From Tanypteryx hageni (taxonomy: Eukaryota > Arthropoda > Insecta > Odonata > Petaluridae), in the NCBI GenBank assembly GCA_028673005.1, contig CM054113.1:42846117-42910116 (forward strand): 64,000 nucleotides of DNA, in the 5' to 3' direction. Shown here piece by piece: positions 49,876-61,330 of the stretch. The position numbers and the translations under genes are program-made. The first letter of the stretch is position 1; the number at the start of each line of letters is the position of its first letter. A model generated the notes under the pieces. That model ran no database searches. It saw nothing but the letters and a program-made list of their open reading frames with translations, and was not told the origin of the DNA.

Positions 49876-50390
49876 CTCGATTGAATATCGATATTAGTTT
49901 ATAGGGAAGCCATTTCCGAAGACGCGTGTCGAAATAATTGCCGCTCCTTTTGAAATCAATACCGTTAACGCCCACTTCGCCCTCAACCGCACAACACACC
50001 TGCATGTTAGTGCCTTAGGCCGCAACACAACGAAGCGAAAAATATCGGCTTCGGGGGTGGCCGGTGCACGCCAGAAGTCAAGAGTTAGGCAGCGAAATGG
50101 CGTCGGAGGCGAAAGATTGAGGGGAAGGGAGTGAGTTATGTAGAAAAAAGAGAGAGAGTGCGGCGTGGAAAGGGCATTGTGCATGCAAGACATGCTACGA
50201 CTCCTCGTTCGTGAGGGTACCTGACCAGCAGGACTGAATACGCCAACTCCTCTTGACCAACAGTCTTAAGCTTAGCAGCGCGCGGTCTGCACGGTGTTGG
50301 GGGAGATGAGAAGGGGTTTACGGCGCCAACAAGTGGGGGAGGGAATGTAAAGGGAGAAATGGAGAGGGGATAAGGGGTAGGTAAGGGAGA

Positions 50391-50533
50391 GGTGAGGGGG
50401 AGAGGTGAGGGGGAGAGGTGAGGGGGAGAGGTGAGGGGGAGAGGTGAGGGGGAGAGGTGAGGGGGAGAGGTGAGGGGGAGAGGTGAGGGGGAGAGGTGAG
50501 GGGGAGAGGTGAGGGGGAGAGGTGAGGGGGAGA
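50391..50533 (+). repeat. Minisatellite, 13-bp unit x 11
   Basis: The unit GGTGAGGGGGAGA repeats in perfect register from 50391. It is the left block of the large GA array. Confidence 0.93.
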
Positions 50534-51666
50534 GGGAAGGAGAGAGGGAGGGAGAGGGAGGGAGAGGGAGATAGGGAGAGAGGGAGGGAGGGAGGGAGGG
50601 AGGGAGGGAGGGAGGGAGAGAGGGAGGGAGGGATAGAGGGAGGGAGGGAGGGAGGGAGGGAGGGAGGGATAGAGGGAGGGAGGGATAGAGGGAGGGAGGG
50701 AGGGAGGGAGGGAGAGAGGGAGGGAGAGAGGGAGGGAGGGAGAGAGGGAGGGAGAGAGGGAGGAATAGAGGGAGGGAGGGAGAGAGGGAGGGAGGGAGGG
50801 AGAGAGGGAGGGAGAGAGGGAGGGAGAGAGGGAGAGAGGGAGGGAGGGAGAGAGGAAGGGAGAGGGAGATAGGGAGGGAGAGAGGGAGGGAGAGAGGAAG
50901 GGAGAGAGAGAGGGAGGGAGAGAGGAAGGGAGAGAGAGAGGGAGGGAGAGAGGAAGGGAGAGAGGAAGGGAGAGAGGAAGGGAGAGAGAGAGGGAGAGAG
51001 AGAGGGAGGGAGAGAGGGAGGGAGAGAGGGAGGGAGAGAGGGAGGGAGAGAGGGAGGGGGAGAAAGTAAGGGGGGGGAGAGTGAGGTAGGGAGAGAGTGA
51101 GGTAGGGAGAGAGTGAGGGAGGGAGGGGGAGAGGGAGGGGAAGAGGGAGGGGAAGAGGGAGGGGAAGAGGGAGGGGAAGAGGGAGGGGGAGAGGGAGGGG
51201 GAGGGAGAAAGTAAGGGGGGGGAGAGAGTGAGGTAGGGAGAGAGTGAGGTAGGGAGAGAGTGAGGGAGGGAGGGGGAGAGGGAGGGGGAGAGGGAGGGGG
51301 AGAGGGAGGGGGAGAGGGAGGGGGAGGGAGAGAGAGGGAGGGGGAGGGAGAGGGAGAAAGTAAGGGGGGGAGAGTGAGGTAGGGAGAGAGTGAGGTAGGG
51401 AGAGAGTGAGGGAGGGAGGGGGAGAGGGAGTGGGAGAGGGAGGGGAGGGGGAGAGGGAGAGGGAGAGGGAGGGGGAGAGGGAGAGGGAGGGGGAGAGGGA
51501 GGGGGAGAGGGAGGGGGAGAGGGAGGGGGAGGGGGAGAGGGAGGGGGAGGGGGAGGGGGAGAGGGAGGGGGAGGGGGAGAGGGAGGGGGAGAGGGAGGGG
51601 GAGAGGGAGAGGGAGGGGGAGAGGGAGAGGGAGGGGGAGAGGGAGGGGGAGAGGGAGGGGGAGGGG
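50534..51666 (+). repeat. Large GA array with higher-order repeats
   Basis: The left part is (GGGAGGGAGAGA)-like. From 51061 a higher-order unit of about 147 bp occurs three times, each starting AGAAAGTAAGGGGGG (51061, 51206, 51355) and followed by GTGAGGTAGGGAGAGA twice. The right part is GGGGGAGAGGGA repeats. The 506-codon frame across it on the minus strand encodes only P/L and P/S repeats and is an artefact. Confidence 0.92.
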
Positions 51667-53274
51667 AATAGAGTTAGGGAGAAGCCGCATTACGAAATCC
51701 ACGAACTTCGCCGCTCGTGGTTGAGGAGGAAGGGGAAAAGTCTGGATATTGGGCGGAGGGAAGCAAAACAAAACGCGAGCGGATTGCTCCAAATCTTACA
51801 CGATGAAAATATATACGATCGGAATTATTGCTATAATGGAACTCGCACCCTCCGACAGCAATATTACTGCTATAGAGAGAGAGAACAAAGGAACACTCCT
51901 AATTGCGTCAGCGCGGTGCGGGAATTAAATAATGCTTTCACTTGCTTTATGCAACGAGGTTATATACTTGCTTCGTTTAGAATTTAAATGTTAAAAGAAA
52001 TCCCCGTTACGTGGTCAAGTAATGAGATACCTCTGCGTTCCGCTGACCATCGGGTCTGGGATTCTATTTAACCCTTCGAGGCACTCTAAAAAAATAACTC
52101 TAGGAGGAATCGATAAAAATAGTAGCGAAAGCATGCGTTTGACACTAAATTGGAAACAAACTACCGCCGTGTCCAGAATCTCCTGGAGCAATTAAAAATA
52201 CATACTTCATCCCGCAAGCGCGTCAAACAAGAAAAATAAAATTGAAACGTTCACCTCACCGATAGATTTTAACTAGCACAACCAGCTCGCGTTTTTAACG
52301 CCAAAGTATGACATACGAAACGATCACATCGGAGATAAAGCGGGATAAAAGACCGCAGATCGACCATAAAAGAGATCCAGTCCCGAGTTTACGAACCTTA
52401 AAAAGCGCCCGAAGGAGTGAATGGAAATCTGCGCGTGTATCTCACGCTCAAGAGCACTTCAACCCGCCGTCGCAATAAAAACATTCACATACTCATTCCC
52501 AGAGCGATTTGTACCAAATTTGACGGATTAAGAGACACCTTTTTAAGAAACGAAAGGGAAAGATTTTACAAAACGAGCCCGTGGGACACGTAGAGATTAA
52601 ACGTAGAGGGAGCCCGCTCGGATGGCGCCTCCTGGTGTTACGCCACGGGCAAACCGGGAGCCCTTCGCAGCGAGCAGAAGAAGCGACCGAGTATCGAGAC
52701 GCCGTACGCGGAGAACGCGCGCACGCAAACACGGGCATGCGTTGCGACATACCTTTCATCTCGTGGATTGGACACGGAGCTAAATTATCCGGAGGCCAGT
52801 TTTTTCGGCGTAATTCCTTCTCGGCCGGGAGCTGAACGGAGCGTTTTCGTAATTTGAATATTTTAATCCCGCTCCTCCTCGAGTATAAATCACCTCTCCA
52901 CACCTCTATTCGATATTGGCAAACATTCGAGACGTGTTATTTTCTCGAAACCATAAATCTAGCGCCCTGAGGGAACCTAAATAGCTCCGTACCGAACGGC
53001 GACGTCGACATAAGCAAGAAGGAAACCATCTGGTTTACGTTTTAATGCCCGGTACAGGCGTAGTTTACGTGCAGAGGGGAATCCAATTTCTCTAGTTTCT
53101 GCTCGTGCAAAAAAGAAAAAAATGCCTAACTGATTGAAGCTCTCGGGTTTTTTTAAAATATAATATATTCATTTTTACTCTAAATACGCTGAATAAAACT
53201 CGGTAAAAGCGAGGTATAAAAACGTCTTGAAAACATAACGGTAATAATAGTCATCTCGTAGATCCGCATTAAAA
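51667..53274. other. Intronic DNA; CpG-richer patch near 52.4-52.85 kb
   Basis: The patch has many CpG steps (for example GTACGCGGAGAACGCGCGCACG) and overlapping frames on both strands (up to 136 codons on the minus strand). No domain or splice-bounded exon could be supported. Confidence 0.45.
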
Positions 53275-53276
53275 TA

Positions 53277-53699
53277 GTCTCTCGATAATCCGACTCTCGT
53301 TAAACCGAGTTCCGCTTAATCCGAGGTCGTCCTCAGAAAAAAAACAAGTTCCAGTGAAATGTTGTACCTAATCTGAAATTAAAAACTATTTAGACAGAAA
53401 AAGGCTTGTTTTAAACACTGTTATACACGTGTACCTTTAAAAGTCTTCTTTGTTGGTTGGATGTGAAAAAAGCTTCATCGTCACAGCAAAAAAAAGTTGT
53501 GGCGAAGAAACGAAAGACTGTCGACGATTTTTTAAAATCTTTATTGCGTGTTTTATTATCTTGGCATTTTAAAATTACGATAAAATTTGTTTTTAAAAAT
53601 AAATAGGCTTCAATGAGATTTTTTTTCTTTTTACTCACATTTTATCATTCCGCATAATCCGAGTTGGATATGCTTCCGTTCATCCCGGATTATCGAGAC
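53277..53699 (+). mobile_element. pogo/Tigger deletion derivative (423 bp)
   Basis: TIRs GTCTCTCGATAATCCG and, inverted, GTCTCGATAATCCGGG lie between TA dinucleotides (53275-53276, 53700-53701), with further inner words GCTTAATCCGAGG and GCATAATCCGAG. Inside, the + strand encodes the tail of a pogo-type transposase (SSSQQKKVVAKKRKTVDDFL..., stop about 53606), so it is a deleted copy of an autonomous element of a different family from the one at 24.8 kb. Confidence 0.82.
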
Positions 53700-53718
53700 T
53701 ACTACATATACCTACACA

Positions 53719-54154
53719 CAGCGCCGTAACTAGGGCGGGGAAAGCGGGCCATCTGCCCCGGGCGTAACTAAAGATGCGGCGCAAAATTGTTAAAGGCAAA
53801 TTGTGCATGTCACAAGGACGCGAGATTTCACTACTATACTTGTTCCAGACATTATGCATAGCATAAACTATTAATTTCGATGATGCTATTGATGAGTTTG
53901 CTGCATTAAAATCACAGAATAACTATTTAATATTAAAATATTTATACTTTATGAATTTAAATTGTGTGTAATTATGTACGTAATTATATTCATAATTATG
54001 TATTTAAATTATGTACATTTATAGTAAGAAATTGTATCATCTATATTTAATTTTTATTCATTAATTGTTCACTCTAAATCCATATAGGTATTAGAGAATA
54101 TTTTATATATTTGGTAGTTTGCCCCAGGTGCTAAAATAGCTAGTTACAGCGCTG
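53719..54154. mobile_element. hAT-like MITE (436 bp)
   Basis: CAGCGCCGTAACTAGGGCGG on the left and, inverted, CAGCGCTGTAACTAGCTA on the right, each followed by a GCCCCGGG or GCCCCAGG word. It begins 20 bp after the pogo derivative. The flanks CCTACACA and TCCACATG match poorly, so the superfamily call rests on the ends alone. Confidence 0.7.
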
Positions 54155-54160
54155 TCCACA

Positions 54161-54192
54161 TGTATATATATATATATATATATATACATATG

Positions 54193-54253
<61 letters not shown>
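54161..54253. repeat. (TA)n microsatellite
   Basis: Two TA runs separated by CATATGAT, ending in CACACACACA. It begins 7 bp after the MITE terminus at 54154. Confidence 0.95.
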
Positions 54254-54254
<1 letters not shown>

Positions 54255-57200
54255 AAAAGCTATTTCTCTTTCTTTAAGAGGATTTTATTTCTAAATAGCT
54301 GTAAAACCCGAAATATACAAATTGGTATGGTTTGCTTTTTGTAAAAACATTTTTCAAGTTAATTCTCAAATATGAATCTTTCTATTAGTGATGAAAAAAT
54401 CGTGATATCAGTTACATTTTTAACAGTAAACAATCTTTTAGTTTTGGTATTAAATACTCGTCACACTTACATTGCGTCCTACCCTGTTTTCCGCTTGGTT
54501 ACGTTAGTTCCCGTGCCTCAAAAATTTGGACCGGAATTGTGGTTAAAAGAAAAACGGCGGAGGCTCAACCCATTCCCTTGGGGCGAATACTTTCTAAGGT
54601 CATCATCGAAGGCAAGGAGAGAAAGATTTAAAAAACGACAGTTGGTAACCCAGCAGAGAAAACACCCATGAGAAAACCAACAGCTGCAAAGGAAAAGTTG
54701 CTCCATGAAAAATTCTTCAAGGAAACAGTCTTGAAGGACTTTAACCAATGTCTATCGAAAGATTTTTTGCTAATGAAGCTCATCTACTTCCAGGCTCCGA
54801 TTAGGCTTACAAATAAGTCCGCTCGGAAATTTTTAATTATTACGCGATTTTATAAAGCAAAATCAACCAACTAACGGAATAACTCGCGCACTAATTTTTG
54901 CCTTCATATTTAATACATACCATATGTAGAAAACACGGTAATTTGATTTCTGCCATTATTTATATAGGATGGAGTTTAAGTGTTCAAAACATTCACAACT
55001 CTACTTGCACGTTAAATTTTCAGCTGAGGGACAACCAATAATTTCTGTAGCAATTTTATTTGCTATAAGATATTATATGTACTTCAATATAAGTGGTTGT
55101 GACGCAATAAGTCACACACATTATCCATCAGAAACGTTTCTTCAACTTCTGCAATCAATCGTACTATTAATTATGAGAAAACAAACAGTCGGGTAATGAA
55201 GACGGGCTAAATACTTCAATTTCAAAATAAGGTACTACATAATATAGATCGAGATCTACCCATAAGTTTGCCTTAACGTTCGAAACGCACGACAAAACAT
55301 CGACAACATGTAACCTTTATCTCTAAGGTAAACCTATTAATTACAACTCGCTTAGCGTATAATTAAAAAATGTAATCGACCAGCCATTCTCAGCGCATCT
55401 TCAAGAGAGCAGGATTGTAAAGTTGAGAGATTCGACGATTTTTTAACGTGTGCTTTGCGTCGGCCGTATAATGGGTAGATCTCGTACTTAAGCTAGTTGA
55501 TAAACGAGCGCTAACGACCCCGATCATACGTCTTGGGATCTCCTTTCGACGGCGGGCTCGTAAAAAATGAATTAAAGTCGACGTTTAATGAGACTTGGAG
55601 CAAGGGGTTCCACGCCTTCGATGATGTATACGCCTCGAAAATAGGTCTTCTCGTAAATTTTCGCCCGCGGCTGTCGCCTTGGTGATATTGCCAAGTTATA
55701 CGAAAGAGGGTTTTTGCATAAGAAATCCTCCTGCGTACTTTCAACATGCCAATAAATACCTCTTCCGCTCCACTTTCTTAATCTAAAAAAGGTAATTTTG
55801 GCTCCAAGTACGCCTTGAATGTCGTATTATGCTATCTGGGTAGAGGTTTCGTTAGTTTTTTCGAGAAATGGTCATTAAAACGCCTCATGTCTCATTTTTT
55901 GCATTCCTGAAAATCTGCCGAGGTGTAACCTTCAATTAAAAACTGCCAAAGCAATGGATTACAAACATATTTCAACTTCATGCTCAATTTTATCCCATCA
56001 ATGTCCGTGCACATTTGTTTCAGTCTGATCTGCACCGAGAACATAAGTCGCATTCGCGACCAGTCGATTAGATGAAATCGTGGCTCATAAAAAAACCTGC
56101 ATACATTCGCTACAGCTCCAGGGGAAAAACGGGTTACTAAATCAACCGCCCGAACAATAAATATAGACACGAACTACTTAGGTCTCTTTTGCAACAAATA
56201 ATGAAAACAAAATTTAGAGCAGAACCTTTCCTCAAAAATAATTTACAATTAAAAATATTTCTGTTCCAAGAAAACTTGTGTGGAATATGTGAAATAGTTA
56301 TTTTATTTTGTTAGTAAAATTGTTTTTATTAGGATAAGAAATTCAAAAACACGCAAAGATAAAAAGAAAATTTAATTTAAATTTGTTTTAGAAAACTATA
56401 TGCAAGTTCCAAATTTATTATTTCTTCGCATTTTAATATTTATTATAATTACTTAAACATTTTTAGATTTCCAAATCATTACTTCTGCAAATTAATACTT
56501 AAAAGTAATTTTCCAACAAACAAATTCAATATTTCCAGAATATCATTATATTCCTAAACATTCCAGCAGAAATAGTTTCCTCGAAAAAACTTTCTCTCGA
56601 TAGTTAATTCTTTGCAATAAAATCAAAACTAATAATAAACAATAACCGAAAGATTCACGTATCGATACCAAAGTCAACGTACGAGTTGAATCATAAGAAA
56701 CAATGAACCATTTCTTCCGTCGAAGACGCTTCCGACGATGAGCTCACTCGTGCGACCCTCATTTTGTACTTCTTGCGTAATCTGCAACACCCTCACATAA
56801 TTCGCAAAGCACATCGACGCGAATCTCTCTCTACATATATATGAATGAACGAGTGATATCGCAAAACATCAAGAGTTTTTTTCTCGTCCAAACCCACGCA
56901 TCTATGACCGCCTCGAATTAATTAAGTACAGTCAATGCGTGGCATTGTTCGTGCCCCGTTTCCATATCGACCACGCCTCAAAACAAGAATGGACCCTCTT
57001 TGAGAATATGATATCAAAAAGGCGTCCTTTTTACGCACCACTGCTCCAGAGCAAAATAACCCTTTTGAAACTCTTTGAAATCCCACTGCCTAAGTATGGA
57101 GGACGAAGGAAATAACGCGCACGCATCCGCACGTGGGTTTATGAACCGTTAAACGCGTGCGGTTGCGCCGTTGAAAGGAAAAAATGGAAAACTGGAAGGG

Positions 57201-57769
57201 TTTATATATTCTAAAATTAAATCGCCCTATTGTAGTGGAATTTAATTTTTAAAAGCTTTAACGCGTAATTCAAAAAAAGCTAACTATATACAGCGTCGTA
57301 CGAATTCCTCTGCATAAAATATAAATTATTGCGTTCACGGTTTCGATCTGATAACTCCAGAGTTGAAATAGGTCGTAGGTTATTCATTTCTATTTAAGGT
57401 AAGTCATACACAGTTGCATAATTCTTTTAAGTGCGCAATATAGTTCACTGAACAACTGAAAGCAGGAAATACTCGATTAGAAAAATTGAAACCGACGAAT
57501 ATATAGCCAGTTTGGGGCGTATTAACTAATCTTCGGTGCTTTACCAATAATGAAGTACAAAAATAGTAATGATAACACGAGTCCTGCTTGGCGCTAGTTT
57601 TTGGAGAGGAGGATAAGGGTACCGGAGAGAGAAAATTACAGGAAATTTATTGTTTAGAGATTCGAGCAAATATCGCGAAAAATAATCCTAAAACAAAAAC
57701 TCGCTATGAACGGCTTCGTCGTTCATTTGAGAATCTTATGACTGAAAAATCAAGGAATATCCATTTAAC
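54254..57769. other. Intronic DNA without recognised feature
   Basis: AT-rich; the longest frame (99 codons, + strand, 54372-54671) is rich in K and R and not recognised. Confidence 0.5.
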
Positions 57770-57875
57770 TATCGAAAGATTAAAGTACTTATCTCAGATA
57801 TCTCCAATAACCACACCCGAGATAAGTATTTTACAATGTTTTTACGCTTAAGTGCTTATTCTTGGAATCCGATGC
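57770..57875. repeat. Foldback element, copy 4
   Basis: AGTACTTATCTCAGATATCTCC and CCGAGATAAGTATT form the arms around AATAACCAC; the right end CTTAAGTGCTTATTCTTGG matches CTTGTTCTTG of copy 1. Confidence 0.6.
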
Positions 57876-60800
57876 CGACTATTTCTTTTAAGCTTTTGAA
57901 CAACTGTGCCCTGCTCTGCCTACACTTGCAAAAAATACGCGTTTCTAAAACACCATTACCACAATATACACAATAAAAACCATTTCTCGAAATTGTTCAT
58001 CCAGACATGAAGCCAGTATACTAACCCTAAATCCTAATGACTCCTCAAAAATCTTTTCATAACGGGATAGTGATTGATTCCATAACGCTGAAAACTAAAT
58101 TCACGTCGTGCATAGTTCGCAGTCGTCAATATAAATAGAGAGGTAGGTCGGGTATTTTCGAATCCAACTAAATCAAACGACTTTACAACCGCCTCTCGGG
58201 TTAAAAATCAAAGATTCCGCTTCGAAACGTCGACGAAAAATAACTTACGACCTAGTCTCCTTGACACCGGACGATCGCGGACAGTAGCTAACGGACATAA
58301 AAGAGGCAAAAAAATTGACGTAATTCGATAAAGATAAAACGCGAATCGACAATTTTTTGGCCATCCTACGCGTAAATCAACGGAGTGGAACGGGTCATTT
58401 CCAACCGACTGCGATGGCTTATATAATGTGCGATTTTATTCTCCACTACAGCAACCACATCGCGCCTCTTCCCATCCTTATCAAGATATTTAAAATGCTG
58501 AACGGAAAATGTGACCTCTTACGAAAAACGGCTTCCCGACGCTCGATTTGATGTGCTCACGAGCGGCGAGAAAGCGGACCTCAGCCGACTTGGCCGCGAG
58601 GAGGAAAAATGCTGGGACGAGTTTCTAAAGGAATTCGCCCGATTGCCGAAAAAGCGCGAAATGCAGGATTATTTATGAAAACATTTGCGAGAGATTTGAA
58701 CACTATATTCACGAGGAGAAATCGCAAAAAGTTTTGGGACAAAGGGTCCAAAAACTCAAAACGATAAATAATATCGTCGCGTACCGATTTCGTTTATTCT
58801 TTTAAAATTTTAGGTTTAAGATATATATTGCTTTATAACGCTGTAAACATTCCACCGGTGACAAGGGTGCTAGATGTTTTATAACACTGTAAACATCTAA
58901 CATTCAAATGCTACCTAATTATTATGCCTTTTACTCTGATTTAGAAAATATTAGTCCTGTAGGTTTAACCGTTTATCCTCTGTAAACTTACATAAAATCA
59001 AAAGTACAATTCGGTCAACCACACGGCGGTCCAGTAATTGCGTAATTTCTAATACGCGTTTGCCGTTGGAAACCGAGGCGTGTATTATAAACCAGTGCAT
59101 GTATTATGCAAATACAGCTGATGCCGGTTAATATGACCAAATTAAATTAATAAAATTAAAAGGCTGATGACGATAAACGAAAACACTTGTTTTTTGAATT
59201 TCGCGTTTGATTAAAATAACTGGCTCTGATAACAACCCGGATAATCGGCATTTCCATTATACGGAATAGAAGCTCCCGGGAAAAATCATAAAAATTCTTA
59301 ACATTTGGTGAAACTTATCCACAAACATAGAAGCATACGCGTTTACTTTTAATGCTTTAAATTCATATCGCCATGCAAACAAACATTCACTTCGTTTTTA
59401 TTGTTAAACGAGAGAGGTCTCGGATAATAAAAAGGAAGTTGTCCCTTTATGACTAAGTCACATTATCTGAAAGTCAAAAGCAGCGTTGCCAGAGCTAAAA
59501 TAATTCAAACACGTGCATCTGATCGATCGCAATAAACCAGACGATTTTCGCTGAGTGAGCCAACTCGTACTTCCGTTTCCTACGCGAATATGACAGCGTC
59601 AGTCGGCCCAGATTCTATAAGACGTCAAGGTCGCTGAAGAATCGCCGATGGACCGTTATATCGAAAGCTTACGAGTATAAAGAAGAAATTTTAAATCGGT
59701 TGCAAATTTATTTGCACTATTTTCCGAAAAAGGAACTAATTTAAATTGATTTGTAAAAAAAAATCCCTCTGCCCCTGGGCTTGACAGGTGACGAATATGG
59801 CCAGCGATTTAAAATATCAAAAGAATGCGGCTGTTTGAAAGTCACGCCAGCAGATTTTTCCGACCAATTTTAGCAGAAAACGGCTGATCTAATTCCCGAA
59901 GGTTACCATTTTGCAAAAATGAGATTTCCTAATATCCAGCCGCCCGCCAGCATTTTACAAGTATGGCGTGCTATCTATCCTACGGAGATATAATTGGATC
60001 CACGCCAAATACCAAGTTAGAAATTAGGGTAGAAATTAAAAAGGTGGGGCGAAAAGTTAAATCTCAAGAATTTAAAAAAATGGCATCCGAACAAATTTTG
60101 GAATCCACGCTGGAGTGCATACAGTCCAATCTTCTGACGCCGTGTTTAGAAAGCGAAATTCACTGCGCGTTTGCCAAAAAAATCGCCAAAGTCGTTTTAA
60201 AACTTTTCCAACGCATCAAGGAAAAAATGACAGAAGCTAAAAAAATTTTTCAAGTGCTTAAAACAAACACCTAAAAACGGCTGAAAATTACTCCGCGTAG
60301 CATTTTCACCCTTAACTGGTATCGCCGGACCGAAATTAAACCATATACTTTTGTTTACCTGATTGTTACTTGTACTAGTAGTGCGATAACAATATTTGTG
60401 TATTAATTAGCATCACCAAAATGGTCCAAATTTATACTCAATATATACTATCTCTACGCTATAGATTAAACAAGTGCATTTAATTTAAATTTTAACAATT
60501 CCAGTCACAAATGACCTAGGGATACCACTTAAGTGGTCCATATTGGTGACACCAGTTAAAGGGCGACACGTCTATTTGCCATATCCAACCAGCATTCGTT
60601 AGTCACAACAACTCGTAAAAGAAATGATTTCTAAAACGCTTTAGGTATGTTAATTGCCAACAATTCCTTTAATAAATTACCCAAAATTTTACTTTCGGCA
60701 ATCTAAGTTCAAAACTAACAACGGGAAGGTCAAAGTCAAACAAACTACAACAATATCCGTCAAAACGCAGCTTCATGTTCTTTTAGACCTTTTTTGACGA

Positions 60801-61014
60801 AGAGCAACGGGTGTCCGTGTCCTAGCATTTGCATATCATCGCCGTATTGTCTCCGATTTTAAAAAAAATCCTCTTGCGTCGAGAGCCATTCCACACGAGA
60901 GGAAGAAAAAATAAAAATCCCGGGAATTTTGTTTTCGACCCCCCGACAAGTGCGTGCGTGACCGATTCCGCCGCCGAACGGGTTGAGCAGGCCCGGAGTT
61001 GACGGGACTCGCGG
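57876..61014. other. Intronic DNA without recognised gene
   Basis: Contains a 103-codon + strand frame (59963-60274), Lys-rich and without a recognised domain, and some Tigger-like words (GGATAATCGGCATTTCC near 59239). Nothing firm. Confidence 0.5.
58833..58896 (+). repeat. Short direct repeat, 18 bp x 2
   Basis: TTATAACGCTGTAAACAT (58833) and TTATAACACTGTAAACAT (58879) are 46 bp apart; the second sits in a small palindrome AGATGTTT...AAACATCT. Confidence 0.7.
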
Positions 61015-61330
61015 AGGAGATGGAGTGGGGAGGAGAAAAGCGAGAGAAATGGAGGGAGAGAAAGGCGAGGGAAGAGGCTCGGAGGGAGAGGAAAGAGGAG
61101 AGAGGAACGGGAGAAAGAGAGAGAGAAGGTGCTTCCCCAGTTTCCCGCCCGTTTCTCCGATGCATGTTCCGTTACTCGGTCAACGGACGCAACAGCGGGA
61201 CGACGGCGCACGGGAAAAGTGAGAGAAAAAAGGCAAACGCAATAAAAAACAAACGAAGGAGGAAAGAAGAAAGAGGGATAGAGAGAGACGTGGGAGAATG
61301 GTAAAGAGCAAGAGATGGAAGGGCAGTGAG
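61015..61330 (+). repeat. Purine-rich tract
   Basis: GA-rich low-complexity DNA about 1.8 kb downstream of Duox exon 1 on the gene's strand, where it reads as a polypyrimidine run in the pre-mRNA. Overlapping frames on both strands are compositional. Confidence 0.75.

Noticed and set aside
50272..51792. A 506-codon minus-strand frame, the longest in the window
   Set aside because: It is a translation of the GA array into P/L and P/S repeats; it stays open because the repeat units contain no stop codon, not because it is coding.
59963..60274. 103-codon + strand frame
   Set aside because: Lys-rich, no recognised domain, no supporting splice or promoter context; left as unannotated intron.
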